Counted from the stretch's first letter, positions 27,803-37,077 are shown. The stretch is DNA of 64,000 nucleotides from Roseibium hamelinense (GCF_007830545.1 NZ_VLLF01000005.1:62001-126000), one strand, 5' to 3'. Numbers and translations: made by a program. Notes: generated by a model from the letters alone, not told the origin.

Positions 27803-29971
27803 TTGTCGAAATCGCCGTCAATTTTTATCAAAGATCGCCGGAAATCTGGTCCCGTATTGAAGCTGCGCGTTCTTGCGGCCAGCGGGTTAAGCGCAGCTGC
27901 GCTTCTGTTCAATAGCACAGCATACGCGCAAAGCGCGGCTGAAAAGGCTTATCTGGCGTATGCCGACCAGTTGCAGGCTCTCGGGATCGAGGTTTCACAG
28001 GGTCCCATCAGCTATGATGCTGCCACTGACGCGCTAAAGGTGCCGGACGCGACGCTCTCGGTGTCGGGTGAATTCAAATTGCCCGTGGAGCAGAACGGCA
28101 ATGCAGCGGCGGCAGGTCAGCAAACGGTCTCGCTCACGCTGACCTACACCAGCAGCATGACGACCATTCGCGGCATGACACATGAAAACGGCGCTTATTT
28201 TGCCGAATCGTGGACCAACTCCGATGACACCCAGTTTCTTGGTGCTGCCGCAGTCGATGGCGAAGACCTTGGCCGTATGGAGGTGACGCTGACTGGCGTT
28301 CTGGCCGAAAACTATGCTTTCACCATTCCGGAGCCGCCAGCCGATGCACCGGATCAATTGGCAAGCCGGTGGCTCCCAATTTTGAAAGCCAGCCTTTTAA
28401 CCTCCTACGACGTTCTTGAGGTAGCTAGTCTGAGCGGCACAGTGACGGTCAATCCCAAGAACGCTTCGGACGCACCAGAAAGCGTGAGCGGCACATTCGA
28501 GACGATCGGGTATCGCATGTCTGATGCCGTTGACGGACAAGTTGCCGCATTTGAAATAGAGAGCTCCAAACAGGAGTTCACCACAACCTTACCGGATGGG
28601 CAGATCTTAAAACAAACGACAACCCAAGGTCTGACTTCCTATACCGGCCTTAATGCCGCTCCATTCATTGATCTGCTCGATCCCGACGTTGAAGAGACCG
28701 GTGAACCGATTGTCATTTTGGGCTCGCAATCAATCGAAAATTATGTCTCCAGCCAAGACATTGCGCCAGGACAAAAAGTGTCCGTGTCGATCGGCGAAAT
28801 CGCCGCTGATGATATGACCCTCACGAAACGTGACTTTGCCTACCTCGAATTCTTGGATGAGTTCCTTACGCAACAGGAGCCGGATGTATATGAAGCTCTC
28901 ACAGCGATGTTTCAGCTTTACAGGTCGTTTGGCCTCGGCGAGGCGCAAGCGTCGGACATGGTGATTTCTTTTCCAAACCCTGACGCTCCATCGGAAGAGC
29001 TAATCATTTCAATCGGACAGATGGGCATGCGCGATGTCAGTTCAGATGGGATTGTGGAGGTGTTTGTAGCCGATGTGGACGCTCCCAAGCTGCCTGAGGG
29101 CGCGTCATTCTCTTTGGGGCGTGCAAGTTTCGGTGACTTGGATTTCGCCACCTACGAAGAAATGGCGCCAATCATTAAACAGCTGGTCGAAAATGAGGGA
29201 CAGACACCGGCTGATTTGTCTCCTATTGAGATCGCGCGGGCCTTCACTCCAAGCTCAATCAGCATTGCGCTGGAAGAACTTGAAGTTGGCATCCCCGGCG
29301 AAGGGGACGTCAGCATTGCCAATTTCGAACAGCGCTTCGCTTCTTCAGTCCCACCGATCCCAACCGAAATATACTCCGAGACGGAGGGCGCCGTTCTGCC
29401 GCTCTCGGCCCTTGAAGACCCGCAGGCCATTGCACTCTTTAAATCCCTCGGACTGGAAAACCTGTCTTGGTCCGACGAAACCAATCTCTACTGGGACGAA
29501 AACACCCTTGAGTTGGTGCTGGAGCGACTGATGGTCAACATCGAGGGCGTGGGCCGCGCAGAAGCTCAAATCAAGTTTGCGAACGTGCCGAAAGCCCTTT
29601 TCGAGGATCCGGAACACCAAGCACAGATCGCCTTGGTTATGGCCTCGTTCGTAGAAGCCGAGGTGCATTTCGTTGATGCCGGTGTGACCGCAAAAGCAAT
29701 TGATCAGTTGGCATCGGACGCAGGTTTGCAACCGACCGCATTCATTCAGGGCCTTGTTGCTCAAACCGAGGCGATCCTTGAACCTGTCAACAATCCGGAA
29801 TTCACGGAGGACGTCACGAACGCGATCGCCGAGTTTCTCTCTGCACCAGGCACAATACGTTTGACGCTGCGACCGCAAAATCCAGTTCCTCTTGCCCAGA
29901 TCGTTGGCGGTGCAATTACGCCTCAAGTTTTGCCGGGCCTATTGAATGCGCAAGTAACAGCATCACAGTAG
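27803..29971 (+). CDS. Exported protein of unknown function
   Basis: I do not recognise this 722-aa protein. TTG at 27803 has GGAG seven bases upstream and starts a basic stretch followed by a hydrophobic Sec signal (LRVLAASGLSAAALLFNSTAYAQ), with cleavage likely after AYA or AQS. The mature part is acidic and rich in beta-type segments. It has repeated statements of the type LEVASLSGTVTVNPKN, LTKRDFAYLEFLDEFL and LEELEVGIPGEGDVSI, suggesting several similar modules, each near 150-200 residues. The C-terminus, RLTLRPQNPVPLAQIVGG, is also beta-like. There are no Cys-rich or catalytic motifs. A periplasmic structural or lipid-handling role is possible but unsupported. Confidence 0.7.
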   Translation: MSKSPSIFIKDRRKSGPVLKLRVLAASGLSAAALLFNSTAYAQSAAEKAYLAYADQLQALGIEVSQGPISYDAATDALKVPDATLSVSGEFKLPVEQNGNAAAAGQQTVSLTLTYTSSMTTIRGMTHENGAYFAESWTNSDDTQFLGAAAVDGEDLGRMEVTLTGVLAENYAFTIPEPPADAPDQLASRWLPILKASLLTSYDVLEVASLSGTVTVNPKNASDAPESVSGTFETIGYRMSDAVDGQVAAFEIESSKQEFTTTLPDGQILKQTTTQGLTSYTGLNAAPFIDLLDPDVEETGEPIVILGSQSIENYVSSQDIAPGQKVSVSIGEIAADDMTLTKRDFAYLEFLDEFLTQQEPDVYEALTAMFQLYRSFGLGEAQASDMVISFPNPDAPSEELIISIGQMGMRDVSSDGIVEVFVADVDAPKLPEGASFSLGRASFGDLDFATYEEMAPIIKQLVENEGQTPADLSPIEIARAFTPSSISIALEELEVGIPGEGDVSIANFEQRFASSVPPIPTEIYSETEGAVLPLSALEDPQAIALFKSLGLENLSWSDETNLYWDENTLELVLERLMVNIEGVGRAEAQIKFANVPKALFEDPEHQAQIALVMASFVEAEVHFVDAGVTAKAIDQLASDAGLQPTAFIQGLVAQTEAILEPVNNPEFTEDVTNAIAEFLSAPGTIRLTLRPQNPVPLAQIVGGAITPQVLPGLLNAQVTASQ

Positions 29972-29977
29972 GTTCGT

Positions 29978-29995
29978 GGGCCGCTTTCGCGGCCC
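29978..29995. terminator. Hairpin between convergent genes at 29.98 kb
   Basis: GGGCCGC (29978-29984) pairs perfectly with GCGGCCC (29989-29995) around TTTC. It lies seven bases after the large exported protein gene and also downstream of the small lipoprotein gene on the other strand. There is no T-run, so it is a weak terminator candidate for both. Confidence 0.5.
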
Positions 29996-30017
29996 TCCCG
30001 CTGCTGTGACATAAAAA

Positions 30018-30131
30018 TCAGTAGCCCTGCCCTACCGTTGGCGACGGGTCAGGGTTCGTTAACGGGGTGCTTTGGCAACCGGCAATGGTCAACCCGGCCA
30101 CCAGGGACACTGCAATCAACAAGCTACGCAT
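30018..30131 (-). CDS. Very small lipoprotein (37 aa)
   Basis: This short gene encodes a 37-residue protein starting MRSLLIAVSLVAGLTIAGC. A positively charged residue, a hydrophobic core and the lipobox I-A-G-C make it a likely substrate of Lgt and LspA. The mature peptide would have only about 19 residues (C-QSTPLTNPDPSPTVGQGY), Pro/Thr-rich and with no charged residue except one Asp. The start has an excellent Shine-Dalgarno (GGAGG, five bases upstream). That site is buried in a 10-bp stem together with the first base of the ATG. It lies 94 bases after the formate dehydrogenase alpha subunit gene, on the same strand. No function can be assigned. Confidence 0.7.
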   Translation of the reverse strand: MRSLLIAVSLVAGLTIAGCQSTPLTNPDPSPTVGQGY

Positions 30132-30187
30132 TCAGGCCTCCGCTCCAAACCAATGTCATGATGATGGTTTGGGGCAAGAGGCCTGAA
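30131..30187 (-). promoter_or_regulatory. RBS-masking hairpin in the small lipoprotein leader
   Basis: In the minus-strand transcript TTCAGGCCTC (30178-30187) pairs perfectly with GAGGCCTGAA (30131-30140), and inside it CCAAACCA (30165-30172) pairs with TGGTTTGG (30145-30152). The outer right arm contains the GGAGG ribosome site and the A of the start codon. No T-run follows, so translation control or mRNA processing is more likely than termination. A GCGCCAA-A-TTGGCGC dyad sits just upstream (30201-30215). Confidence 0.65.
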
Positions 30188-30224
30188 GAACAATACTTTG
30201 GCGCCAATTTGGCGCGGGCTAAGC

Positions 30225-32999
30225 CTATTCGGCAGCAGCCAAATGCTCCTGCGCAGAAAAAATCCGGGCCGCGCAGAACTTGAACTCGGGGATCTTGCCG
30301 AAGGGATCAAGCTGCGGATTGGTCAGGAAGTTGGCGGGCGCCTCGAAGAAACAGAACGGAATGAACAGCATGCCGCTGGACACATCCCGGTCGGCCCGGA
30401 GTGTGAGCGTGATCGCACCGCGCCGTGTTTCCACTGTCACCTGCTGCCCAATGTCAAACCCCTGCATCTTGATATCACGCGGGTTCATCGACACCACCGG
30501 TTCGGGCTCGATCGCGTTCAGCACATTGGCCCGGCGGGTCATGGCCCCGGTATGCCAATGCTCCAGCATGCGGCCCGTGGTCAGCACCAGAGGGAACTCC
30601 TCGTCCGGCACCTCGTCTGGCGGCACCAGATCGGTCGGTACGATCTTGCCCCGGCCATCGGCGGTCGGGAAGGATTGGCCGAACAGGATTTCATTGCCCG
30701 GCTTGTCCGGAGCATCAGCCGGATATGTGACCGTTCCTTCGGTTTCCAGCCGCTGCCACGAGATGTTGGCAAGCGAGTTCATGTGTGAGCGCATTTCCTC
30801 ATAGATCGCCGGAACACCGTCGTAGGACCAGCCAAGCCCCACGCGGTTGGCAAGCGCCACGATCAACTCCCAATCCGCCCGTGCTTCGCCCGGCATCGGC
30901 ACGCAAGGCTGGCCGATCTGTACCTGACGGTTGGTGTTGGTGTAGGTGCCGAGTTTTTCCGCATGGGCAGAAGCCGGGAGGATCACATCTGCATGCCAGG
31001 CGGTTTCGGTCAGGAATATATCCTGCACCACCAGATGCTTGAGGCTTGCGAGCGCCTTGCGGGCATGGTTCTGGTCCGGGTCCGACATGGCCGGGTTTTC
31101 GCCCATGACATACATCGCCTCGATACCGCCTGCGAGAATGTCGTCCATGATTTCGACAACCGTCAGACCACGTGCCGGATCGAGCGTCCGCCCCCAGGCA
31201 TCCTCGAACTCTGCCCGGATGTCCGGATTTTCCACCGACCGGTAGTCCGGAAACACCATCGGGATCAGACCCGCATCCGACGCGCCCTGCACGTTGTTCT
31301 GACCGCGCAAGGGGTGCAGGCCCGTGCCCGGACGGCCGATCTGGCCGGTGGTGAGGGCCATTGCAATCAGGCAGCGGACATTGTCCGTGCCATGCACATG
31401 CTGGGAGACGCCCATGCCCCAGAAGATGATTGACTTGGCGGATGTGGCATAAAGTCTTGCCACCTCACGAAGGGTCGCGGCCGGAATGCCGCAGACCGGT
31501 TCCATGGCTTCAGGGGTGAACTCCCTGTTCTTTTCCTTCAGCGCTTCGAAGCCGTCTACATGGGCCGCGATGTACTGTTCGTCATATAATTTTTCGCTGA
31601 TGATGACGTTCAGGATCGCGCTCAGCATCGCGACATCGGTGCCGGGCTTGAACTTGAGCCCGTAGTCCGCATGGCGCATCAGACCCTGCCCGCGGGGATC
31701 CATGACGATCAGCTTGGCGCCATTCTTGGCCGCCTGCTTGATATAGGTGGCCGCGACGGGGTGGTTCTGTTCCGGGCGCGCACCGATGACAATCATGCAG
31801 TCGGCATCCGTGGCAGCATTGAACGGTGCCGTCACCGCACCGGACCCGATGCCTTCCATGAGAGCTGCAACGGACGAGGCGTGACACAACCGGGTGCAGT
31901 GGTCGACATTGTTGGTCTGGAAGCCCTGCCGGATGAGCTTCTGGAACAGATAAGCTTCCTCATTGGAGCCCTTGGCGGACCCGAAGCCGGCAATGCCCGC
32001 CCCGCCCTTGGCGTCCAAAGATGTCTTCAGGCCTTGCGCCGCCCGGTCGAGCGCCTCTTCCCATGTCGCCTCGCGGAACACATCAAGATAGTTGTCCCGC
32101 GTCAGGGAGATGCTTGCCGATTTCGGGGCATCGTCCCGCCGGATCAGCGGTTTGGTGAGACGCTCCGGGCTCGACACATAGTCGAAGCCGAAGCGGCCCT
32201 TGACGCACAGCCGGTTCTCGTTGGCCGGACCATCCCGCCCTTCGACCTTTACGATCCTGCCGTCCTTCACCGAAACGGACGTCAGGCAGCCGACGCCGCA
32301 GAACGGGCAAACACTATCGATGGTCTCTTCCGGATAAACTTCGCGCTTGCTCGCAGTGTCATCGAGCAGGCTCTTTTCCATCAAGGCACCGGTCGGGCAA
32401 GCAGACACGCACTCGCCACAGGCCACGCAGGTCGACAATCCCATCGGGTCAGCCAAATCGAAAATCGGGGCACTGTGCGAACCGCGATCTCCCATCCCGA
32501 TCACATCATTGACTTGCACTTCGCGGCAGGCGCGCTCGCACAGATTACATGCGATGCAGGCGTCCAGATTGACCGCTATCGCCGGGTGGGAAATGTCCTG
32601 CACCGGTTTTGCGCAAGCCGAATACCGGCTCGATGTCACCCCCACCCGCTCGGACCACGTCCAGAAATCACTTTCGGGGTCCGGGTGATGATCCCGGCTC
32701 GGCTGGTCCGCAACAAGCAGCTCGAACACCATTTCACGCGCTTTGGCCGCTCGTTCGGTCTCCGTGTGCACCACCATGCCTTCGCTCGGAGTGCGAATAC
32801 ACGAGGCTGTCAGCGTCCGTTCGCCCTCGATATCAACCATACAGGCACGGCAATTTCCGTCGGAACGGTAGCCCGGCGCGTCCTTGTGGCAGAGATGCGG
32901 GATCCCCACGCCTTCGCGCTTGGCAACCTGCCAGATGGTTTCGCCATCTTTGGCTACAACATTCTTGCCATTCAAAGTAAATTTTGTTTCGGAGCTCAT
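30225..32999 (-). CDS. fdsA: NAD-dependent formate dehydrogenase, molybdenum (alpha) subunit
   Basis: This cytoplasmic subunit (924 aa) oxidises formate to CO2 at a molybdenum/tungsten bis-pyranopterin site. From the N-terminus it shows a [2Fe-2S] domain (CHKDAPGYRSDGNCRACMV), two ferredoxin clusters (CIACNLCERAC and CVACGECVSACPTGA), and a further [4Fe-4S] in CPFCGVGC. It then has the molybdopterin domain with the metal-ligand Cys in DHCTRLCHASS (Cys, not selenocysteine). A C-terminal molybdopterin dinucleotide-binding domain starts around LVLTTGRMLEHWHTG. ATG at 32999 overlaps the stop of fdsB by four bases. Electrons pass to the NAD-reducing subunit. No fdsC/fdhD or fdsD gene follows it here. 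Confidence 0.92.
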   Translation of the reverse strand: MSSETKFTLNGKNVVAKDGETIWQVAKREGVGIPHLCHKDAPGYRSDGNCRACMVDIEGERTLTASCIRTPSEGMVVHTETERAAKAREMVFELLVADQPSRDHHPDPESDFWTWSERVGVTSSRYSACAKPVQDISHPAIAVNLDACIACNLCERACREVQVNDVIGMGDRGSHSAPIFDLADPMGLSTCVACGECVSACPTGALMEKSLLDDTASKREVYPEETIDSVCPFCGVGCLTSVSVKDGRIVKVEGRDGPANENRLCVKGRFGFDYVSSPERLTKPLIRRDDAPKSASISLTRDNYLDVFREATWEEALDRAAQGLKTSLDAKGGAGIAGFGSAKGSNEEAYLFQKLIRQGFQTNNVDHCTRLCHASSVAALMEGIGSGAVTAPFNAATDADCMIVIGARPEQNHPVAATYIKQAAKNGAKLIVMDPRGQGLMRHADYGLKFKPGTDVAMLSAILNVIISEKLYDEQYIAAHVDGFEALKEKNREFTPEAMEPVCGIPAATLREVARLYATSAKSIIFWGMGVSQHVHGTDNVRCLIAMALTTGQIGRPGTGLHPLRGQNNVQGASDAGLIPMVFPDYRSVENPDIRAEFEDAWGRTLDPARGLTVVEIMDDILAGGIEAMYVMGENPAMSDPDQNHARKALASLKHLVVQDIFLTETAWHADVILPASAHAEKLGTYTNTNRQVQIGQPCVPMPGEARADWELIVALANRVGLGWSYDGVPAIYEEMRSHMNSLANISWQRLETEGTVTYPADAPDKPGNEILFGQSFPTADGRGKIVPTDLVPPDEVPDEEFPLVLTTGRMLEHWHTGAMTRRANVLNAIEPEPVVSMNPRDIKMQGFDIGQQVTVETRRGAITLTLRADRDVSSGMLFIPFCFFEAPANFLTNPQLDPFGKIPEFKFCAARIFSAQEHLAAAE

Positions 33000-34672
33000 T
33001 TGCCAAACTCCTCCGGAAAGAATTTCAGTACCGACGCTACCGGATTCGCTGCTGCCTGTCCGAGGCCGCAAATGGAAGCAGACCGCATCACCGCATCCAA
33101 ATCGGCGATCTTGTTCTCGTCCCACGATTTCTCTTCCAAAAGGGTCACCATCTTTTCAGTGCCCGAGCGACATGGGGTGCATTGGCCGCAGCTTTCATGC
33201 TCGAAGAAGCGCATCAGGTTCAACGCCACATCGCGCATGTCGTCGTGATCAGAGAACACGACGATGGCGTGACTTCCGATAAAGCAGCCGTGCTTGTCGA
33301 GGGTGCCGAAGTCGAGCGGCTCATCAGCCAATGATGCCGGCAAAATACCGCCGGATGCTCCGCCCGGGAGATACCCCTTGAACGCATGGTCATCCTCCAT
33401 GCCGCCGCAGAACTCGTTCAGCAGTTCGTTCATGGTGATACCGGCCGGGGCAAATTTCACGCCGGGGTTCTTGACCCGTCCCGAGACGGAAAACGACCGG
33501 AAGCCCTTGTGTCCGCGCCGCCCGTGGGAGGCAAACCACTCCGGTCCCTTTTCGATTATATCGCGAATCCAGAACAGGGTTTCGACATTGTGGTTCAGGG
33601 TCGGCCGGCCAAAAAGGCCGACCTGTGCAATGAAAGGCGGACGATGGCGCGGCAACCCGCGCTTGCCTTCAATCGACTCGATCATCGCGCTTTCTTCACC
33701 GCAGATATAGGCCCCCGCGCCACGGCGCAGCTCGATATCAATCGTGGTGATGATGCCGCTTTCGCGAAGTGCCGCGATTTCCCTGCTCAAAATCTCAAGC
33801 ACGGCCGGATACTCGTCGCGCATGTAAAGATAGATGCGTTCGGCCTTGATGGCATGTGCTGCGATCAAGGCCCCTTCCAGCAACCGGTGCGGGTCGCGCT
33901 CCAGATGATAGCGGTCCTTGAAGGTGCCCGGCTCACCCTCGTCACCATTGATGGTCAGGTATTTCGGGCCAGGCAGGTCGTTGACGATCTTCCATTTGGT
34001 GCCGGTGGGAAACCCTGCCCCGCCCAGACCACGCAACCCGGCTTCCAGAGCCTTGTCTGCAATCGTCGCAGCATCCAGCGCGCCGGACCTCACTATATCA
34101 AGTGTCTGGTAGCCACCATCAGCGCGGTAGGCTTCCAAAGCCGTGTAGCCGGCAATCTCGGGCGCGGTCGTACCTTCAAAAAGTGCCGCCCGGACGGACA
34201 ATTCGCTGGCCTTGTCGACCGCACGCTTGCCGATCTGAACAGCCGGTGCCGCCGCACATCTTCCGATACAAGGAACTTTCTGAACCCGAACCTTCGCGGG
34301 ATCGAGGCCTGTCTCCAGCGCCGCCGCAAGCGCATCCGCACCTTTCAGCGAACACGCCACGCTGTCGCAAACTCGGACGGTTAGCGGTGCAGGCGCTTGT
34401 TCGCCTTCGCGCACGATGTCGAAGTGATGATAGAAGCTGGCAACTTCATAGACCTCGGCTTGCGAAAGGCGCAGTTCCTCTGCCAACGCCCGCAAGTGTG
34501 CGGCTGACAAATGCCCATAAGCGTCTTGGATCCTGTGAAGATGCTCAATCAATAGATCCCGGCGGCGCGGCGCATCGCCCAAAAGAGCACGCACCTCGTC
34601 GAGGGCGATCTCATCAAGCTGGCGGCCCTTAGGCTGGGACGGCTTCCGGCGAAGCCCCTTGCCGAATGTCAT
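32996..34672 (-). CDS. fdsB: NAD-dependent formate dehydrogenase, fused NuoE-NuoF type subunit
   Basis: This 558-aa diaphorase subunit carries electrons to NAD+. Residues about 20-160 are a NuoE-like thioredoxin-fold [2Fe-2S] domain (Cys in CDSVACSLKG and CIGRCAAAP). The rest is NuoF-like, with the NADH/FMN glycine-rich segment GLRGLGGAGFPTGTKWK and YICGEESAMIESIEG, then the [4Fe-4S] ligands ESCGQCTPCRSG plus a later Cys in SICGLG. In the Rhodobacter-type Fds complex the gamma (NuoE) and beta (NuoF) proteins are separate; here they are one chain. The ATG has GAGAGAA upstream. It is the first gene of the fdsBA operon, preceded on the same strand by a LysR gene. Confidence 0.92.
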   Translation of the reverse strand: MTFGKGLRRKPSQPKGRQLDEIALDEVRALLGDAPRRRDLLIEHLHRIQDAYGHLSAAHLRALAEELRLSQAEVYEVASFYHHFDIVREGEQAPAPLTVRVCDSVACSLKGADALAAALETGLDPAKVRVQKVPCIGRCAAAPAVQIGKRAVDKASELSVRAALFEGTTAPEIAGYTALEAYRADGGYQTLDIVRSGALDAATIADKALEAGLRGLGGAGFPTGTKWKIVNDLPGPKYLTINGDEGEPGTFKDRYHLERDPHRLLEGALIAAHAIKAERIYLYMRDEYPAVLEILSREIAALRESGIITTIDIELRRGAGAYICGEESAMIESIEGKRGLPRHRPPFIAQVGLFGRPTLNHNVETLFWIRDIIEKGPEWFASHGRRGHKGFRSFSVSGRVKNPGVKFAPAGITMNELLNEFCGGMEDDHAFKGYLPGGASGGILPASLADEPLDFGTLDKHGCFIGSHAIVVFSDHDDMRDVALNLMRFFEHESCGQCTPCRSGTEKMVTLLEEKSWDENKIADLDAVMRSASICGLGQAAANPVASVLKFFPEEFGK

Positions 34673-34747
34673 GGCGTTTCTCTCTGGCTGGCTTGTTTTT
34701 TTAGAGAGAACGGCCAGGCTGTAATTTGTGCAAATCGTGATTTTGTA

Positions 34748-35686
34748 TCACCTGATCAGCTCAGATGATCGAACGTTTTCCAGCTCATCTAACGCCGTCA
34801 AAAGCGCACGTGTTACCGGAAGGATCGGATCCCGATCCGGTATCACCAGACCGACCCGGGCTTCAACGTTCGGCTCCACCAGATCCCAGACCTCCAGATC
34901 TTCGGTCAAGCCAGCCTCCACTTGCAGGAGCGGTAAAATGGTTGCAAAGCCATGGTCCCGAACCAAAGATAAAATGGCGTTGAAACTGTTCGATTCAAAC
35001 CTGAGGTTCGGTGTTATTCCGACGCGCCGGAAGGCATCATCAATGATACGGCGGTTTTGCATATCTCTTGTTAACAATCCGATTGGCAAGTTTGCGGCTT
35101 CAGTCCAAGTCAGTTCTCCAGTAGGGCGCGGCACAACTTCGGCCCGCGCCACAACGCAGTAGGTCTCTGTGAACAAATAGCGGCTGTTTGCCGGTAACTC
35201 CGCAGACGGTTCCGCGCCTTCAGTGTCCAGATAAGTTACACCTGCGTCGAGACTGAAATCGCTAAGCCCTGTGCCAATAGCCTTGGAGGATAGAGACAAG
35301 AGCTGCGGCATCAAGTTGGGAAATTTAACTGCAATTTGCCCGCTCAAGCGGCCTGCATATGGCGTAGCTGAAGGTACGACCCCGATCCGCAGCGTTCCAT
35401 GTGGGCCTTGTTCTTCGGCACGAACGTCCTGCACTAGCCCGGCACAATCTGCGAGAATACGGCGGGCCCAGCCAAGCGCCAACTCGCCATCCGGCGTGAA
35501 TCCCTCAAACCGTTTCGCGCGGTAAATCAGCGGCGTTTGCAATGCGTTTTCAAGCTTCCGAATTCTTGCGGAAAGCGCTGGCTGAGATAGTCCGCAGGCT
35601 TGAGCTGCCCGGGCAAAATGCCTGTGCTCGGCAAGCGCGATCAGCAGCCGCAAGTCAACCAGTTCATAGGGGGGCAGGCGTTCCAT
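34748..35686 (-). CDS. LysR-family transcriptional regulator
   Basis: This DNA-binding regulator (312 aa) has the N-terminal winged helix-turn-helix (LRLLIALAEHRHFARAAQ then GLSQPALSARIRKLENAL) and a C-terminal periplasmic-binding-like effector domain from about residue 95 (GTLRIGVVPSATPYAGRLS). It lies 75 bases before the formate dehydrogenase operon on the same strand, so it is the obvious candidate regulator of fdsBA. LysR regulators of fds operons occur in related bacteria. The effector is unknown. In contrast to the common divergent layout, it is transcribed towards its presumed target. Confidence 0.85.
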   Translation of the reverse strand: MERLPPYELVDLRLLIALAEHRHFARAAQACGLSQPALSARIRKLENALQTPLIYRAKRFEGFTPDGELALGWARRILADCAGLVQDVRAEEQGPHGTLRIGVVPSATPYAGRLSGQIAVKFPNLMPQLLSLSSKAIGTGLSDFSLDAGVTYLDTEGAEPSAELPANSRYLFTETYCVVARAEVVPRPTGELTWTEAANLPIGLLTRDMQNRRIIDDAFRRVGITPNLRFESNSFNAILSLVRDHGFATILPLLQVEAGLTEDLEVWDLVEPNVEARVGLVIPDRDPILPVTRALLTALDELENVRSSELIR

Positions 35687-35719
35687 TGAGACGTTCCGAC
35701 AAAACGGGCTTTGGCAGCA

Positions 35720-36490
35720 TCATAGCGATGACAGCAGATGGCCGCCATCCACAGGGATAACGGAACCCGTCATATAGCGGCTCGCATCGCTTGCCAGCAA
35801 AAGAAACGGTCCATTCAGATCTTCGAAGTTTCCGATGCGGCGCATCGGAATGCGTTCGATCATTTTTTGCCCATGTGCCGTGTCGAAAAAACCGGCGTTT
35901 ATTTCGGTTTCAAAATATCCGGGCGCAAGGGCATTGACCCGGATGTCGTGGCGCGCGAGGTCGAGCGCAAGCGCTTTCGTCATCTGGACAACCCCGGCCT
36001 TGGAGACCGCATACGCGGCGACGCCCGAGCCAACCCGCAGGCCCAGGATCGATGCAATATTGACGATAACACCCGGTCGGCGCTCTTCTCGCCAATGATT
36101 TCCGCACGCAACCGCCATAAGCCAAACACCGCGCAGATTGACGCTCATGACAGCATCGAAATCATCGGCTGATTGGTTGAGTGGCGAGCCGTCGCGCGCT
36201 GTACCTGCGTTGTTGACCAAAACATCGAGACCGCCCAATCCGCTTACGGCTTCATTGACAGCGTCCTCCACGGATGCCTCGTTGCTGACGTCCAGGGCAA
36301 TAGGAATCGCATCGCTTGCCCCTAGGTCATTGAGTTCGTGAACCAAGTGTTCCAAGCGGTCGGTGCGCCGTGCTGCTATTGCGACCGCGGCCCCTTCCAA
36401 GGCGCAGGTTCTTGCGAAATGCTGCCCAAGACCACTCGATGCTCCGGTGATCAGAACACGTTTTCCCGTTAGACCGATGTCTTGCTTCAA
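35720..36490 (-). CDS. Short-chain dehydrogenase/reductase
   Basis: This is a classical SDR (256 aa). It has TGASSGLG (cofactor turn), AARRTDRLE, where the basic residues after the second strand suggest NADPH preference, NNAG, catalytic Ser in IVNIASILG and YAVSK (YxxxK). The C-terminus GSVIPVDGGHLLSSL is family-typical. The substrate is unknown. It lies 33 bases upstream of the LysR gene and 50 bases downstream of rppH, all on the minus strand, but nothing links it to formate metabolism. Confidence 0.85.
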   Translation of the reverse strand: MKQDIGLTGKRVLITGASSGLGQHFARTCALEGAAVAIAARRTDRLEHLVHELNDLGASDAIPIALDVSNEASVEDAVNEAVSGLGGLDVLVNNAGTARDGSPLNQSADDFDAVMSVNLRGVWLMAVACGNHWREERRPGVIVNIASILGLRVGSGVAAYAVSKAGVVQMTKALALDLARHDIRVNALAPGYFETEINAGFFDTAHGQKMIERIPMRRIGNFEDLNGPFLLLASDASRYMTGSVIPVDGGHLLSSL

Positions 36491-36540
36491 CCACCCCTCC
36501 CATTCATTGGGACCGATGGCAAATCAAAACGGTCAGGCCG

Positions 36541-37068
36541 TCAAGCAGTTAGATGGGAAAAAGCCGCAACAACGGACTGATACACAGGGCGCTTGAAAGG
36601 TACGATCAACGATGGCAGGTTTTCGGCCTTTTCCCACCGCCATGCACCAAACTCCGCATCATGCCCATCCGGCGGTGAAACGATGTTTATCTCGTTTTCT
36701 GAGCCCGCGAACCTGCAGGCAAACCACTTTTGAGCTTGCCCACGGTATTTGCCCTTCCTGCTCTTCCGGACCACGTCTGGTGGATAGTCATATGCCAGCC
36801 AACCTGGCGCTTCGGCAAGGACACTGACCGACTTGATCGAGGTCTCTTCATACAGTTCTCGCAAGGCCGCTTTTGCAGGGTCTTCCCCTTTGTCGATGCC
36901 CCCTTGCGGCATTTGCCATGCATATTCGTATTCAGAGGCTCCGTTACCATCGTCACGCTTGCCGATCCAGACAAGCCCGTCTTTGTTTAAAAGCATGATG
37001 CCAACACACGGGCGATACGGCAGCCCGTCAATTGCCGGCGGAAAGTCCGAACCGAATTCAAAGTCCAT
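36541..37068 (-). CDS. rppH: RNA pyrophosphohydrolase
   Basis: This Nudix hydrolase (175 aa) removes pyrophosphate from mRNA 5' ends and so starts decay by RNase E. The Nudix box is complete ([20 protein letters not shown]). The surrounding [19 protein letters not shown] and WQMPQGGID match RppH rather than a generic Nudix protein. It lies nine bases after the polysaccharide deacetylase gene in the envC-ctpA-deacetylase-rppH series, which is conserved in Hyphomicrobiales. Confidence 0.92.
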   Translation of the reverse strand: MDFEFGSDFPPAIDGLPYRPCVGIMLLNKDGLVWIGKRDDGNGASEYEYAWQMPQGGIDKGEDPAKAALRELYEETSIKSVSVLAEAPGWLAYDYPPDVVRKSRKGKYRGQAQKWFACRFAGSENEINIVSPPDGHDAEFGAWRWEKAENLPSLIVPFKRPVYQSVVAAFSHLTA

Positions 37069-37077
37069 CTGACAAAC

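Noticed and set aside
31671-33248. 525-codon plus-strand frame
   Set aside because: Antisense to fdsA and the end of fdsB, whose cofactor motifs are intact.
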